A DNA stretch of 64,000 bases from Paguma larvata (taxonomy: Eukaryota > Chordata > Mammalia > Carnivora > Viverridae), in NCBI GenBank assembly GCA_030068075.1, contig CM057831.1, positions 14,117,370-14,181,369 of the forward strand, written 5' to 3'. The translations under genes and the position numbers were made by a program. A model generated the notes under the pieces. That model was not told where the DNA came from and did no database searches. It saw only the letters and a list, made by a program, of their open reading frames with translations. Below are positions 34,342 through 45,812 of this stretch, piece after piece. Position 1 is the stretch's first letter. Each line of letters begins with the position of its first letter.

Positions 34342-34516
34342 TTAAAGAAGTTTTTATTTCAATTGTGGTTAGTTAAGATACAGGGTAATATTAGTTTCAG
34401 GTGTACAATAGAGTGATTCCACCCTTCCACGCATCACCTGGTGCTCATCACAAGTGCCCTCCTTAATCCCCACCACCATCTAACCCATCCCCCCACCAGT
34501 AACCATCAATTTGTTC
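34342..34516 (-). repeat. Carnivore L1 3' UTR end, 5'-truncated
   Basis: tattagtttcaggtgtacaa, then cacctggtgctcatcacaag and gtaaccatcaatttgttct are the antisense of the 3' end of recent carnivore L1. The T-rich left edge is the reversed poly(A). Only 175 bp remain. Confidence 0.85.
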
Positions 34517-35470
34517 TAAAGTAGTGTTTTTTGAAGCTTAATGTGTGCCCTCGCGAATCAGGATGGGGAGAGGCCATCAGGGAGACAATGAGGAGTTTAA
34601 AAAAATTAAATATAAGTTGATAAAGACCTAAAGGAAATACTGACCTGAGTAAGGAGAAAGAATTGCTGCCAGAGGGGTTTTGGAGCAGGACGTGTGGGGG
34701 TGAAGGAGGTATAGGATTGGGGTTATCTACACAATGGAGAGACATGATAACTGGGAGCCTAATGATCCTTCTTCACCGCTTCTGTGGCATCTGTATATCG
34801 TCCACGCAGCTCTTATGCGTCTTCTCACCCACTGGCCGGTCTAGGCTCTTTCTCATGTGTCCCTGTCCTTCTCTTTGGCTGGGTTCTGAGCTCCATCATG
34901 CACGGTCTATGTTCATTGTCCCTTCCTGTCTCTTTCAAAATTTGCTTACACTGAGTCTAGGCAATACTGCTAATAAGTATTAGAAAATATTCACTGCTTA
35001 TTGGTCCGTTCGTGTCATATTTGGGTTAATTGTTGTAGGCCTGGAGGGTGGGTGGCAGTTTCCCTCCCTAGGGAACTACAGACACGTCCGCTGTATGAGT
35101 TTCTTGCTAAACTAAGTCTCTTCCACAAAGAAACATATATATCATGGATCCAACGTTCAGATTATTCGCAAAATTTCCTTTCGTGTGCGAATTAGAAACC
35201 GTCACAAAAGCTCCCATGAGAAATTGGGTCATCTAATGGACTAATGCCTCGGAGAAAGAAATTGGCAGTGATGTTCAGAAGCCTAAGACCTCAGCAAACC
35301 CTCTTAATGGAAAAGTCTTGACGGAAAGGACTGCTCATTTTCTGTCCCCCCGTCTTCCCATGTAGACTCCATCTGGCTGATGCTTTTCACTGAGAAACAA
35401 ATAGGCAGTACAGAAGAAAAAGATGCCCATTTCTTGACCCAGTCCCTGTCAGACAAGGTCGACTTATGCT
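34517..35470. other. Unassigned stretch
   Basis: A MER5-like scrap (gaagcttaatgtgtgccctc) may lie at 34530-34570. Otherwise no recognised repeat. It would hold the 3' UTR of the candidate exon at 35475, but I find no AATAAA on the minus strand nearby. Confidence 0.35.
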
Positions 35471-35474
35471 ATAC

Positions 35475-35686
35475 TCAGGCTGTGGCGCGGGTCTGGGCAA
35501 ATGCTTCCGTGATCCCTTGAAGCACGGCTTCAAACACTGCGGCATAGGTACGGAGTTCTGGAAAATAACAGCTGCAGGCACGAGCAGGCTGGTGTGCAGC
35601 CAGAGAGCGCACGGGTGGGTCTTTCTGAGCGGTCTCTGAGCAGATGGCGAGCCTAAGCATCTGGGTGCAAATCACTCCAGTCACAT
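35475..35686 (-). CDS. Candidate terminal coding exon of an unrecognised minus-strand gene (low confidence)
   Basis: On the minus strand, a good splice acceptor (tgtttggttttcag, cut after 35687) is followed by an open frame of 69 codons that begins two bases into the exon (first full codon GTG at 35684) and ends TGA at 35477-35475. The translation is protein-like, with a Cys-rich middle (ACSCYFPELRTYAAVF) and an amphipathic end (EAVLQGITEAFAQTRATA). I recognise no family. Against it: no AATAAA downstream within several hundred bases, no upstream partner exon identified, and open frames of this length are common by chance. It could also be a pseudogene piece. Confidence 0.22.
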
Positions 35687-35689
35687 CTG

Positions 35690-36085
35690 AAAACCAAACA
35701 AGATTCTTTAGAACTGTGAAGTCTGGAGAGTGTTATTGGTTCTGAGGTGATATCAGAGAAATTGCTTCACATCCTTCCTTCTGAGGAGGGAAACAAAACA
35801 AAACAAAACAAAAGAAAAAGTAGGCAGAGGTTCGAGAAATCAAGACTAAGCAATAGAAGTGACATTGGCTGGAGGTTGGGGTTCTAGAAAAGAGAAGGCA
35901 AACGTCTAGACTCAGTTAAAACACTTCAAAGTAGTGCGCTTAGGAACATATTCGGGGCTAGAACGAAGCAAAACCATGAGGCAGATAACGGAATGGTAAG
36001 AGAAACATCTCAGGCTTGCTAGCGTCTCTCGCATTAGCTTGGGTTGGGCACCTATTCAACACTCAGAAAGGGCCCACTTCCCAGA
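35690..36085. other. Unassigned stretch with (AAAAC)n
   Basis: An aaaacaaaacaaaac run occupies 35791-35812. Nothing else recognised. Confidence 0.4.
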
Positions 36086-36087
36086 AC

Positions 36088-36330
36088 GGTGTAACAGAAA
36101 GTCAGAGGCTCTGTCAGCTTACAGACCTAGATTTAAACCCCATGCCTACGCTTCACCTGAGTGCAACCTTGGAGGGTCACTTCATTTCACTGAGCTTCGG
36201 ATTCCTCATCTGTCGACTAGATAGGATAATGGCGATCCTGAGTGTTATTGTGCAGAGTAAGTGAGTTACTGTATGAAAGGCTCAGCTCAGTCTCACCCAG
36301 GGCAAACAGAGGACATTCAATACATAGGTG
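36088..36330 (+). repeat. MIR, diverged
   Basis: cagacctagatttaaacccc, ctgagcttcggattcctcat and ctgtcgactagataggataa follow the MIR + strand. Confidence 0.7.
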
Positions 36331-37520
36331 CCCTTGTCCTCTCTCCTCTTTTCCCATAGGACACAGGGCTCACAAACCTCCATAAAGGACCGCATTCTCT
36401 CACCAGCTGCCTTTGGGTAAAGAGGACAGAGCATTGTCAAGAACTGTGAAAGGTCTGAAACTTTACGCTACTGTTAAGCTAACGAGTTGACCTGACCGTT
36501 TCATGAATGAATACACAAAACTCCTGTATTGGAAACAAAGCCCTTGCTTACTCCCAGCCCAGCAAGTTCCATGAATATCAGCGTAATGGCACCTAATTCC
36601 ACGGGGGCAACGGGAAGAGAGCCAGGTGCATCATGGGAGAGGAGCCCTGAGCTCAGAGAACCCAAATTCTGTATAAGGGGCAGTAAGCCTACCTGCCCTG
36701 TGCTCTAGACTGTTTTTTCCAAGCCTGTTCATTTACTCTAGAAACATCCTTGAAAAGAAAGTCCAGCACAGGGCCACTCAGTGCTCCTGCTTGCCGGACG
36801 TAAAATCGTGAGCCACAGAAGATTGTCTCCCGAAAGGCCCCGTAGAAACGATACATTTTCGTCCTGTTCCTTTAGCAGACTCGTTAGCAGTGGCGGGCTT
36901 TCCGGGCACCATCACTTTGGTCTGTGACCACGAGAAGCTGCCGCATCACGTACGCCCCATGCCCTGCTCCCCTTCTCCCTATTATATCACAGTTCGAACA
37001 CCCCATTAGGACATTTCTGTCCCATTTGGAGTTGCTCAGAGGAGTGTTGGAGCCCACAGCTGTGTAGGCTGCTGGCCTGACCGGGACAGGGCTTTTCCCT
37101 GGGAACCTAGTTTAAGCTTCGTGAAAAACGTGACCGGAGAGGAATTAGGTGAGGGGAGGAAGTCAAGGAGAGAGCAAGACGCGTCTCCCCTTCTCTCCAC
37201 ATTTGGGGAACATTTGATCCCAGCTTGGAGGGAAGAATCGAGCCAAACCAGTGTCACTTGACTGAAGCAGGAAATGGTAAGAGTCTCCGACATCCCCTTT
37301 CAGGTGCGCGGGCCGGGGCCAGCTGGACGTCTGGGGAGAGCAAGAGGCCACCTACGTGGAGTTATTTGAGGGACAGCATGAACTCCACCTGTTTCAAAAC
37401 ATCTTCCTGCACCTGACATTTCCATCATAGTCTCTCCTCTAGGAAAAACGTGGTCTAAAAAAGACACTGTTCCAATATAAATATGCTCTCCAGGAGAAAC
37501 AATCTCTACTATTTATCGAG
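36331..37520. other. Unassigned 1.2 kb stretch
   Basis: No recognised transposon or exon. Overlapping open frames of 60-85 codons on both strands at 37036-37416 reflect moderate GC. Confidence 0.4.
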
Positions 37521-37524
37521 GCTC

Positions 37525-37665
37525 TCAATGGCCCATTCATTCAATACACATATTTTGAGTGCCAGCTACATACTAGACGTTGTGTTAGCCGCAGGGCTTC
37601 AAGCATGATCAACGATGGTCCTTGCCCTCAGGAGCCTTGGGCTAGTGAGCATCAGAAAAGGAACG
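37525..37665 (-). repeat. L2 3' region fragment
   Basis: catattttgagtgccagcta, catactagacgttgtgttag and gtccttgccctcaggagcct match antisense L2 3' text. Confidence 0.65.
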
Positions 37666-37776
37666 GGGAATTTGGATGCGAAGTTCTACGCTTCATGATA
37701 GGGAATTCCAGGGTGACATAGGGGCACAGGGGAGGGACACTTTCTCTTATTTTGGAAAATCAAGAGATTTTTTTTA

Positions 37777-38004
37777 ATTTTTTATTTTATTTTATTTTAT
37801 TTATTTAAGTTTGTTTATTTATTTATTTATTTACTTAGAGATAGTGCAGGAGGGGGACAGAGAGAGGGGCAGAGAGAGTGCCAAGCAGGTTCCACGTTGT
37901 CAGCACAGAGCCTGATGCAGGGCTCAATCCCACAAACTGTGAGATCATGACCTGACCTGAAGTCAAGAGTCAGATGTTTAGCCAACTGAGCCACCCAGGC
38001 ACTC
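37777..38004 (-). mobile_element. CAN-SINE, left member of a tandem pair
   Basis: Right end ccaactgagccacccaggc, long T-rich (ttta)n tail on the left at 37777-37840. Its head abuts the tail of the SINE at 38009, so it most likely inserted into that tail. Confidence 0.92.
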
Positions 38005-38008
38005 CATC

Positions 38009-38046
38009 ATTTTTTTATTTTATTTTAGAGTGTGAGATGGGGAGAG

Positions 38047-38081
<35 letters not shown>

Positions 38082-38210
38082 CAACAAGATTCCACACTCA
38101 GTGTAGAGTCCAACTTGGGGCTCAATCCAATCAATCCCGTGACCGTGGGATCATGACCTGAACCGAAATCAAGAGTTGGATGCCTAACCGACTAAGCCAC
38201 CCAGATCCCC
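38009..38210 (-). mobile_element. CAN-SINE, right member of a tandem pair
   Basis: Right end gactaagccacccagatc; (GA)n at 38055-38078. A duplication ca.gagat followed by t8 flanks the whole pair at 37761-37776 and 38211-38227, with none at the inner junction. Confidence 0.9.
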
Positions 38211-38289
38211 CAAAAGATGTTTTTTTTGATGGCAGTTAACTTTAATCTGAGACCCTATGAATTAAAGATTTCTGATCTTGGGGTGCAGA

Positions 38290-38352
38290 GATCCTCTCTC
38301 TCTCCTCCTGCCTGCGTGTGCTCGCTCACTCGCTCTCTCTCAAAGTAAATAA
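38290..38352 (+). mobile_element. CAN-SINE 3' end fragment
   Basis: (TC)n, then gtgctcgctcactcgc, then tctctctcaaagtaaataag is the 3' third of a SINE on +. The head is missing. Confidence 0.6.
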
Positions 38353-39255
38353 GGAGAATTTGTGATAGAAAGTCTGATGCGAGCCTCAAAACCGAACCTT
38401 CTCTAATTTGCAACTTTATCCGAACCAGTGCGGGCCGTTGCCACTATTCCAGGAAGCAGGAGGCCAGCATGTTCTGAAGACCCAGAAGGAGAAAGAATTC
38501 ATTAGGGCAGCAACACACAAAGCTTGTTGGACGCTTCACAGAAGCTGAACCAGGGATTCCCCTGGTCCTCTCTCCACTCTTTGTCATGGCTTGCACTGGT
38601 CCAGAGGGAATTTAAAAAACAGATGAGGAGACCCAGCTTCCCCACGTGGACCCCATAGAGCCCCCAAGCTCCCTGGAACTGGCCTTGGCATTTGGAATGA
38701 GCACAGCAACCTGGGTACATCAGCGGGGTCAGACACGGATCTGAAACCACAGCCAGGAAAAGTGGAAACAGTTTTGAGTTGGGCTAGGGCTTATTCCACA
38801 CACTATGGCTCACAACTTTCCTCCCTGTCTTCAAGCCGAGCCAAACTCATTTGAGTTTCAAATGTCACCATTTAGCAGTTGGTCGGCCCGCGCCTTCTCT
38901 TCTGTCTGAACTCTCAGCCAACCTAGGCAACATTTGGATCCCATTTGATAGAAAAATTGGGTGAGCTCCTCGCCAAATTCCTGTGAATCCGTGTCAAAGT
39001 CAGTGATTTAGGCTCAGATTTGGGGTGTGGCTGAGTCTCCAGAGGAGTTTTGTGGTTGCGTAATCCACAGGAAATGAAGCAAAGGGTATTTTCAAAACTA
39101 CTTCCAAGGAAGTGGACTCTGTGGAATCTCGGTCTTCTGGGGTTCTAGATTTCAGAGCTTTTACCACAGGGTTTAAGTGTTCTCATAGCACGCAATGGTG
39201 TTCTAGTGATTTCTTAGCCACCTGCTCACTTTTCTTCCCCATCACCCCATCATAT
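38353..39255. other. Unassigned stretch
   Basis: No recognised repeat or exon. Confidence 0.4.
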
Positions 39256-39270
39256 AGGCAATTATATTTT

Positions 39271-39487
39271 TTAGAATTTTTTTTAAAGTTTCTTTACTAT
39301 TTTGAGAGAGAGAGTATAGGGGGGGCGGGGGGAGGAGCAGAGAGAGCTGGAAAGAGAGACAATCCCAAGCAGGCTCCGGCTGTCAGTACGGAGCCTGATG
39401 CAGGGCTCAAACCCACAAACCATGAGATCATGACCCGAGCCAAAACCAAGAGTTGGACCCTCAACTGCCTGAGCCACCCAGGTGCCT
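39271..39487 (-). mobile_element. CAN-SINE
   Basis: Right end cctgagccacccaggtgcc; g-rich block gggggggcggggggagg at about 39320-39336. The flanks aggcaattatatttt and cggcgattacctatttt give an approximate TSD. Confidence 0.92.
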
Positions 39488-39504
39488 CGGCGATTACCTA
39501 TTTT

Positions 39505-41145
39505 GAACCAGAGGAAGCCAGGATGATTGTAGGAATGATAAGTGACAGCACTCGAGGTCAAGAAGGAAGAAGATGGCTGGACTGGGCTAAAGGCCTGACT
39601 CCGTGAATAGTGTTCATACATCATCCGTGATCTCTGACACCTTCAAAGTTTGCAAGTTTTTCTTTCCTTCGACGACACCGAAGTCACAGTAAGCATAGGG
39701 TGATGGGAATGTCCTATGTCAGGTTCTCTGGGAGACTAACTGTAAAGTTGAGATCCGCATATGAGGGATTCTTTAGGAGTACTTTCAGGAACAATACTCC
39801 TGAGAGGGTAAGGGAAGCAGGGCCAGGCAAAGGGAAAGGCCGACCATTCACAAGACAGAGCAAGCGTGATCTCCTGGGGAGTCCTAGAGCTCTCTGATGG
39901 CCCTTCCCAGTTGCCTGGAATTGTAGTAAAGGATCCGGGCAATTATTAAATGTGAGCCACCTCTGGGGAAGGGACATGGTCTTGGGCAAGGAAGTTTCCT
40001 TTGACAGAGAGCAAGTTCTAGGGAAGGCTCAACTCCGAGAGGTTAGCAGTCAACACTCTGGGCAGCCGAAGCGCCTCAGTCCTGAAAGCAATGGGAAATC
40101 GCAACCTCCTCCACAGGAAGGGCTAGAGCTGCGTGGTGAAACCCCAGAGGTCTGAGGCCGGATTCATAGAGGTCATGTCCACAGTGATGTGAAATTGTTC
40201 GTAGGCCAAGGAATGCGGCCCACAGACATCTGAAGCCCCAGAGACTAAAGACACAGGGACTCAGGAGATGATAATGATACGTAGAGGTAAACCACTCTAA
40301 GGCTCCTGGCATTTTTACGTGGGGGATAAAATCAAGTTTGACAGAGTAAATGATGCAGAGAGGTCAAAGAAGGGGTCAGAGGCAGACCGAACGGTCCGTC
40401 TGGGAAAACCAATATGAGTTAGCTAAGATGACTGTGGAAATTTCCACAACTAATTAAAAGCCTATAAGCCTTGACTTATATTCTGTAAGTCTCTGCTTTC
40501 TGCCTCCCCCAAAAGCTCCTCCGAGGCTTCCTGGAGGCAAGGCCGGGGTGCTAACCTGACTCATGGGAGAGTTCTAGAAGAGGAGGCAGGAGACCTGAGT
40601 CCGGGGATTGTGATTGGGTGATCCTGATCTGACCGACTCTGTCTCCTTACCTACTTTCCTCGTCTCCTCCTGGTACTAGAATTACTGACGTACTCACTAG
40701 CCGGCACTAGATACCGGAGAGCGTTTACAGAGTCTAAAAGCTGAGCAAACATGAGGGGTTTCAAACACAGGCTTTCCTCTTTCCTTTTTTCTCTCCCCCC
40801 ACTGATTTTTATGGCAAGACTATTTTGCTCTTGAGACACTTCTTCTTATTACTTTCATTTGCCTTTATATTTCTTTACCTTGAGCAGATTCTTTTTTTCA
40901 GATCAATTCATGGTTCTCTGAACACGTGTGATGTTTTTAAACTGCTGTTACCTACCTAAGGAGTTCTCATGACTGAGCATCCCATCCTGTCCCTTTCAGA
41001 GTTCTTATTTATTAAAACCTTATTTTAATAAAATCTTATTAAGAGCTCTCTGCTCATTAGGGCCCATCTCAGTGGTATTATGTATTTGGTCCTTTCGTAA
41101 CTTCATGCATATTCCATTGTAATTACCCACTAATTTACATTCATT
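39505..41145. other. Unassigned 1.6 kb stretch
   Basis: No recognised transposon. Overlapping open frames at 39700-40312 on both strands show no domain. No RNA gene seen. Confidence 0.4.
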
Positions 41146-41165
41146 CATTCGCTAAACCTTTTTAA

Positions 41166-41376
41166 AACTTTTTTTAAACATTTATTTATTTTTGAGAGAT
41201 AGAGACACAGTGTGAACAGGGGAGGGGCAAAGAGAGAGGGAGACACAGAATCTGAAGCAGGCTCCAGGCTCTGAGTTGTGAGCACAGAGCCCAACACAGG
41301 GCTCAAAACCACGAACCGTAGGACCATGACCTGAGCCAAAGTCAGACGCTCAACTGACGGAGGCACCCAGGAGTCC
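41166..41376 (-). mobile_element. CAN-SINE
   Basis: Complete minus-strand copy with head ending at gcacccaggagtccc and tail aaacatttatttattttt on the left. The flanks cattcgctaaacctt (from 41146) and catcactaaacctt (from 41377) are the duplication. Confidence 0.94.
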
Positions 41377-41439
41377 CATCACTAAACCTTCTTTTAAAAT
41401 CCTTCTGTTTTTTTTTCCCCCCATCCTATCCCAAATTAG

Positions 41440-41610
41440 GTGAGATCGTCCTGGGCTGAAATTTAGCCTCTCCCAGTGACTAAGCTTGTGACCCTAAATT
41501 AGTCATGAACTTGTCCAGACTTAGTTTTCTCATCTGTAAAATAGGGCCAAAAGTGGTAACTACCTTTGTCAAGGACACGATACTTAATACATGACCTGGC
41601 ATTGTATAAA
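41440..41610 (+). repeat. MIR fragment
   Basis: agcttgtgaccctaaattag followed by gttttctcatctgtaaaata and gacctggcattgtat follows the MIR core. Confidence 0.75.
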
Positions 41611-42999
41611 CCTACATGTTCAACTGAAGAAGGTTGTAGAATGAAGCTAGAGTCCATTAGCTGAGGACTGAGTCCCCGTAGCCTTGACAATATGGTCCCG
41701 GCTCCTTCCCACAATGCTAGCGTCAATGAACTGTGAGCAATGAAGAATGTTGAGGTCATTTGTTTTTACTATCAGTGTAACTTCTCAAAAAAAAAAAAAA
41801 AAACAAAACAAAAAACCAAGAGTCAGATACTATCAGCGTAACTTCTCTGAAGAGGATAACCTGTTTGTTTTAAAAATGTGGGCTGGAAACCTGCCCACGC
41901 TAATTCACAAGACTGAATTATATTCCAGTCAGCACTTAATTATTCATATGGCCACTTTCCGCTTCTCGATTATCAGTGGAATTCTTGCCCCTCGGAGTTC
42001 AGGCTGCCTTCTCTTTGCCACCCAGCATGTGGCTGGGCCACATCCCTCCCTCAGCCATTTAGTGTGGGCTTAGGGAATGCAAACTCATTTCAGCTTTTTC
42101 CTGAGCAGAACATCACTGGGAAGGAAAATCTGAATCCCCAAAAGCCATACAAAGCATTCCAAAGTAAAATATAAGAAACATTTTGATTGTTTTTCTGTTT
42201 CGGATTATCTGTGTCACTATTCATTTCCTTTTTTGTGGATAATCAAGAACTGGCCATATCGTGGTTAGCAGGACTTTAAAATTGCTGAGAAGACTCTGCA
42301 GGGCCCTGAAATGTTTTAAGGGGAAATTCCTAATCCCCAATATTTACACTTGATAGCACATGCAGCCTTGGACGGGGGGGGAGTACGTAGGTAGTTCCGA
42401 GAGTTCCAACTTAAGATACCTTTTTTTTTTTTAAGGGCATTTCAGCCTCAGCTGTTTCAAATCATATTAGGCCAGTGCTGATTAAAATCAGATAAGGCCC
42501 CCGAGACAGGGAAGGAAAAAGAAACTCCGTCTTAAACTGAAGACATTTTTTTTAGAGCAACTTACATAAATTTTTAAAAAGAGAGACTTTTTTTTTTAAG
42601 GGAAGGAATTTTTAAAACACATTCAGCCAAATGTAGGCTCCACACCCTTTAATCATTTTAGCCTTAGCCATCTGAATGTCCTGGACTATGCGCTGATAAG
42701 CCCAGAGCAAAAATAAGCTAAATGGAACATTCTCGTGGCCTCATGATCTCCAGAGGCCTTGTCATCAAGGCGCTAGTCCAAACATTACACATGGGTTATC
42801 TCTAATTCCAGCTTCAAGGGACCAACGGCCACCTAGTCAGCAGCTGGAATTCAGGGCCCTCGGGCCCTTTCCTTGGCGGTGTGCCCCCAAGTCAGTTTGA
42901 GCAAAACCTTAAAACTCTTAGGAAAGCAGACCCATTGCTCCTTCCTTTGCAAGACGGAATTCAATTGGGTAGAAACAATTCAGTTTCATTTGCCTAGTT
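41611..42999. other. Unique stretch, possible conserved non-coding element
   Basis: No transposon recognised over about 1.4 kb apart from A and T runs (41788-41804; 42421-42432). 41990-42860 contains GATA-type words (cagataagg, gctgataagc), taatcc and ctaattcc words, and low CpG, in a composition resembling regulatory DNA. That is an impression only. Confidence 0.3.
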
Positions 43000-43330
43000 C
43001 TGTGCTGTACTAAGGACGAGTAATAAAGATACAGAGTGCAAAGGGGAATCCGATATAACTCCTGCCTTCAAATAGCTCACAGTCTAATACAAAGAAGGTA
43101 GCCCAGGGAGATATTCACAAGAGATACGCACCCACGATCTCCAAGACAATCATACCGTATAGGTTACCAAGAGTGTAGTGGGCAGCGGGAGACAGAGAAG
43201 GCAGCTGGAATGACATCTTAGAACAACCCAGGAAGGCTTCACGAAGGAGATAATATTGGAACCAGGCCATGAGAAATGAATAAGATTTTGATAGATATGG
43301 GAAGATAGCTGAGACTTTTAAGCCATCAGC
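43000..43330 (-). repeat. L2 fragment
   Basis: tagttctgtgctgtactaag, cctgccttcaaatagctcac and aggaaggcttcacgaaggag follow antisense L2. A 185-codon minus frame at 43115-43672 runs through it and is not an independent gene. Confidence 0.65.
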
Positions 43331-43680
43331 TAATTTTCCCCAGAGAAAGCTCTGGCCCAGGGACCAGACGCTGAGAGAGAACAAGGGGACACAAGCTCCA
43401 GAAAGAACCGAGAGAAGGGTGCTCAGGAGGGATAGAAAGAGGTGGACGGTGGGCAAGCGGGAAGACATAAGCCTCGCACCCCTGGCCCTGGAGTTCAGTC
43501 CAGTCATGCCTCTCCTCTCCTGAACTCCTTCCTCCAGAGGAACAGACACCCCCAGGAGAAATCCTGACTCCTCCAGCCCGCAATGAACTTCACTTCTTGG
43601 GGGACTATTTAAACAACAAAAATAACAATGGTGGGAGCCACTCTGCCTTTCCCTAACCACGGTGCCGGCCAACGTTGTGT
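43331..43680. other. Unassigned stretch
   Basis: Moderate-GC DNA between the L2 and MIR fragments. No exon signals. Confidence 0.4.
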
Positions 43681-43684
43681 ACCA

Positions 43685-43895
43685 CGTCTTAGATGCCAGG
43701 CATTTGTGCTTAGCATTTCACGTATATAATCTCACCCAGTGACTCTTCACAGCAGTTGTGTGCCTTTATTAATGTGTGGTATTTTACAGATAGGGAGACT
43801 TGGACTTGAGAGCTTTAATGTGCCCATGGCCATGCAGCTAGTAGGATGCAAACTCATGTTTTTCTAATTCCAAAGCCCCAGTTCTTAACCTGCAG
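43685..43895 (-). repeat. MIR, most of the element
   Basis: catttcacgtatataatctc, gtattttacagatagggaga and tgcccatggccatgcagcta, then ccagttcttaacctgc. Clear antisense MIR order. Confidence 0.8.
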
Positions 43896-43919
43896 TCTTC
43901 GTAGGAGCACCATCCTCTC

Positions 43920-44345
43920 CTAACAATAATACCGTGGTTTTACCTAGGGCTTTACAAATGCATGCGGAGTGGGTTCCTTTTTATTTGGTCATTTAATCAC
44001 AAGGGCCTTGTGCTGCCATTTCAATGCTTCGGGTGGTTTTTATGTTTTTCTCCTTGAGAATGGTGATATTCAGTAAATATGAGGTAAGGAAAGAAAGGAA
44101 AAGGAAAGAGAGAAAAGAAGGGAGGGAGGGAGGAAGGAAGGTAGGAAGGCAGGAAGGCAGGAAGGCAGGAAGGCAGGAAGGAAGAAAGGAAGGAAAGAAG
44201 GAAGGAAGGAAGGAAAAGAATTTTTTTCTGATGGAGAAATTGAAGGCCAGAGACATTAAGCAACTAGTCTTGAGTTGTATGAAGTCAGTTACAGTACCAG
44301 GAGCAGAATCCAGCTCAAAGAATCTCTGACTTTGCCATCTTTCCA
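43920..44345 (-). repeat. MIR-like fragment interrupted by a purine repeat
   Basis: The left part ctagggctttacaaatgcat is followed, beyond the purine tract, by gatggagaaattgaaggcca, aagcaactagtcttgagttg and agcagaatccagctc. This reads as one antisense MIR with the microsatellite grown inside it. Confidence 0.55.
44081..44217. repeat. Purine tract (GGAA)n with (GGCAGGAA)n block
   Basis: Almost pure A/G for about 137 bp. The centre (about 44137-44180) is a regular ggaaggca 8-mer array, flanked by ggaa units. Confidence 0.95.
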
Positions 44346-44380
44346 CTGGAATATTGAGTTTTGTGATAAAGACCTAGTAT

Positions 44381-44571
44381 CTTTCTTTTCTTTTCTTTCC
44401 TTTCCTTTTCTTTTTTCTCTTCTCTTCTCTTTTCTTTTTTTCTTCTCTTCTCTTCTTTCTCTTCTCTTCTCCTTTCCTTTCCCTTCCTTTCCTTTCCTTT
44501 CCCTTCCTTCCTTTCCTTTCCTTGCCTTTATTCTTTCTTCTTTCTTTCTTTCTTTCTTTCTCTCTTTCATA
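44381..44571. repeat. Pyrimidine tract (TTTCC/TTCTC)n
   Basis: About 190 bp of nearly pure C/T: tttcc and tttctt units first, then cttct units, then (ttct)n at the end. It is complementary in kind to the purine tract 164 bp upstream. Confidence 0.95.
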
Positions 44572-44599
44572 TAAACACCAGGTGAAGAGAGATTTTAAA

Positions 44600-45715
44600 A
44601 AGTTTGTTTTTATCCTTAGTTATCAGAAATCATATCATATTGAGGTAAGAGAATTCGTTTTAGGGCAGCAACTAATTCTCCCCAGGAAAAATGATATCTG
44701 ACATAATAAATGTCACATGATTTGGTCAGGGCCTTTTGTTCATGGCAACGGTCACATACCAAGCATTACGCAAGTAGAAGGAGGGGCCAAAAGTTGAGGC
44801 TTGATGGGAATGCATGACAGGAGTATAAGAAGGGCATGAAGAAGAGGCGTTGAATATCGGGGATAACACCAGTGCAGAGCTCCTACGAGTTGCGATGAAA
44901 TAGAATAGGCTAAGAAAGGACTCACTGAGGAAGAATTCATTCTGAATGCCAAAGGGAAGAAAGTTAGCGGTTGTCACTATTAGTTTGGTGTCTTCTTGAA
45001 GAATATTCCTTGTTCTGTGCCAGTACTCAGCCCTTAGAATTCCTTGACTCTGAAGTTCTTTTATAAACAGATTTAAATGCTCAAAAGGGTATTGTGACAT
45101 CAAATTTAAGGGGAAAAATGCACTCATGTGTGATGGGGGGAAAAGTAGAAGCTGTACCAGTCTCGGGTTTGGAAGAAGTAGAGAAGAACAGGCAAAAAAG
45201 GATACAATTTTACAAGGAAGAATCAAAGAATCAACTGGGAAGATACCATTGTGCCTAGAAGGTTGACCGTTTGTACTCCCCCGCCGAGCCTCAATCAAAG
45301 GACCCTTCTACCCTGCTCCCCCCATGCTGTTTATGCAGCCTAATGATGGCTATCTTGAACATGAAGGTGCTATCAGTATCCTCTTCTGCGCTCTTCACCC
45401 TGGAAATCCACTTGTCTCTGCAATATTAATAAGGTAACCGTTACCAATGGAGGAATTCCCTGGGCTCATTCTACTCTACATCCATTCTTCTCATTTGGGT
45501 CCACGCCCCTGTTGTCTGCTTCAGATTAGAAAACCGTTCAGTGAAACAACTATGTAACATATTCTCTTAGAACAATTCCCAGCTGAGAAACATAAGCCTT
45601 TACACTGGTTCATAATGAGACTGGAGAGGAAGGCGACAATGACAATAAGCGTGAGGGTAGACAATGGGATTACAGGAGCCATGGGAAGGATGGCTAGAAA
45701 TCTAGCCACCTTATA
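44600..45715. other. Unassigned stretch with a 190-codon minus-strand open frame
   Basis: No recognised repeat. The open frame at 44726-45298 has no recognisable domain, no splice-site support, and a length expected about once by chance in a window this size. Confidence 0.4.
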
Positions 45716-45721
45716 TAGCTT

Positions 45722-45812
45722 GGGGCAGCATAGTGTAGAGAAAAGCAGCCGGGCTTTGGGACACAAAACCGAGCTGGATTCTAATCTTCCTCCTCTTTAT
45801 CCTGTGACCCCA
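45722..45812 (+). repeat. MIR 5' half
   Basis: gcagcatagtgtagagaaaa, ccgggctttgggacac and ctggattctaatcttcctcc match the MIR head. Confidence 0.7.

Noticed and set aside
43115..43672. 185-codon minus-strand open frame
   Set aside because: Runs through an antisense L2 fragment, so it is relic or chance.
44024..44574. Lys/Glu/Arg/Gly-rich and Ser/Phe/Leu-rich open frames
   Set aside because: They translate the purine and pyrimidine tracts.
44726..45298. 190-codon minus-strand open frame
   Set aside because: No recognisable domain or exon signals. About one such frame is expected by chance in 64 kb read in six frames.
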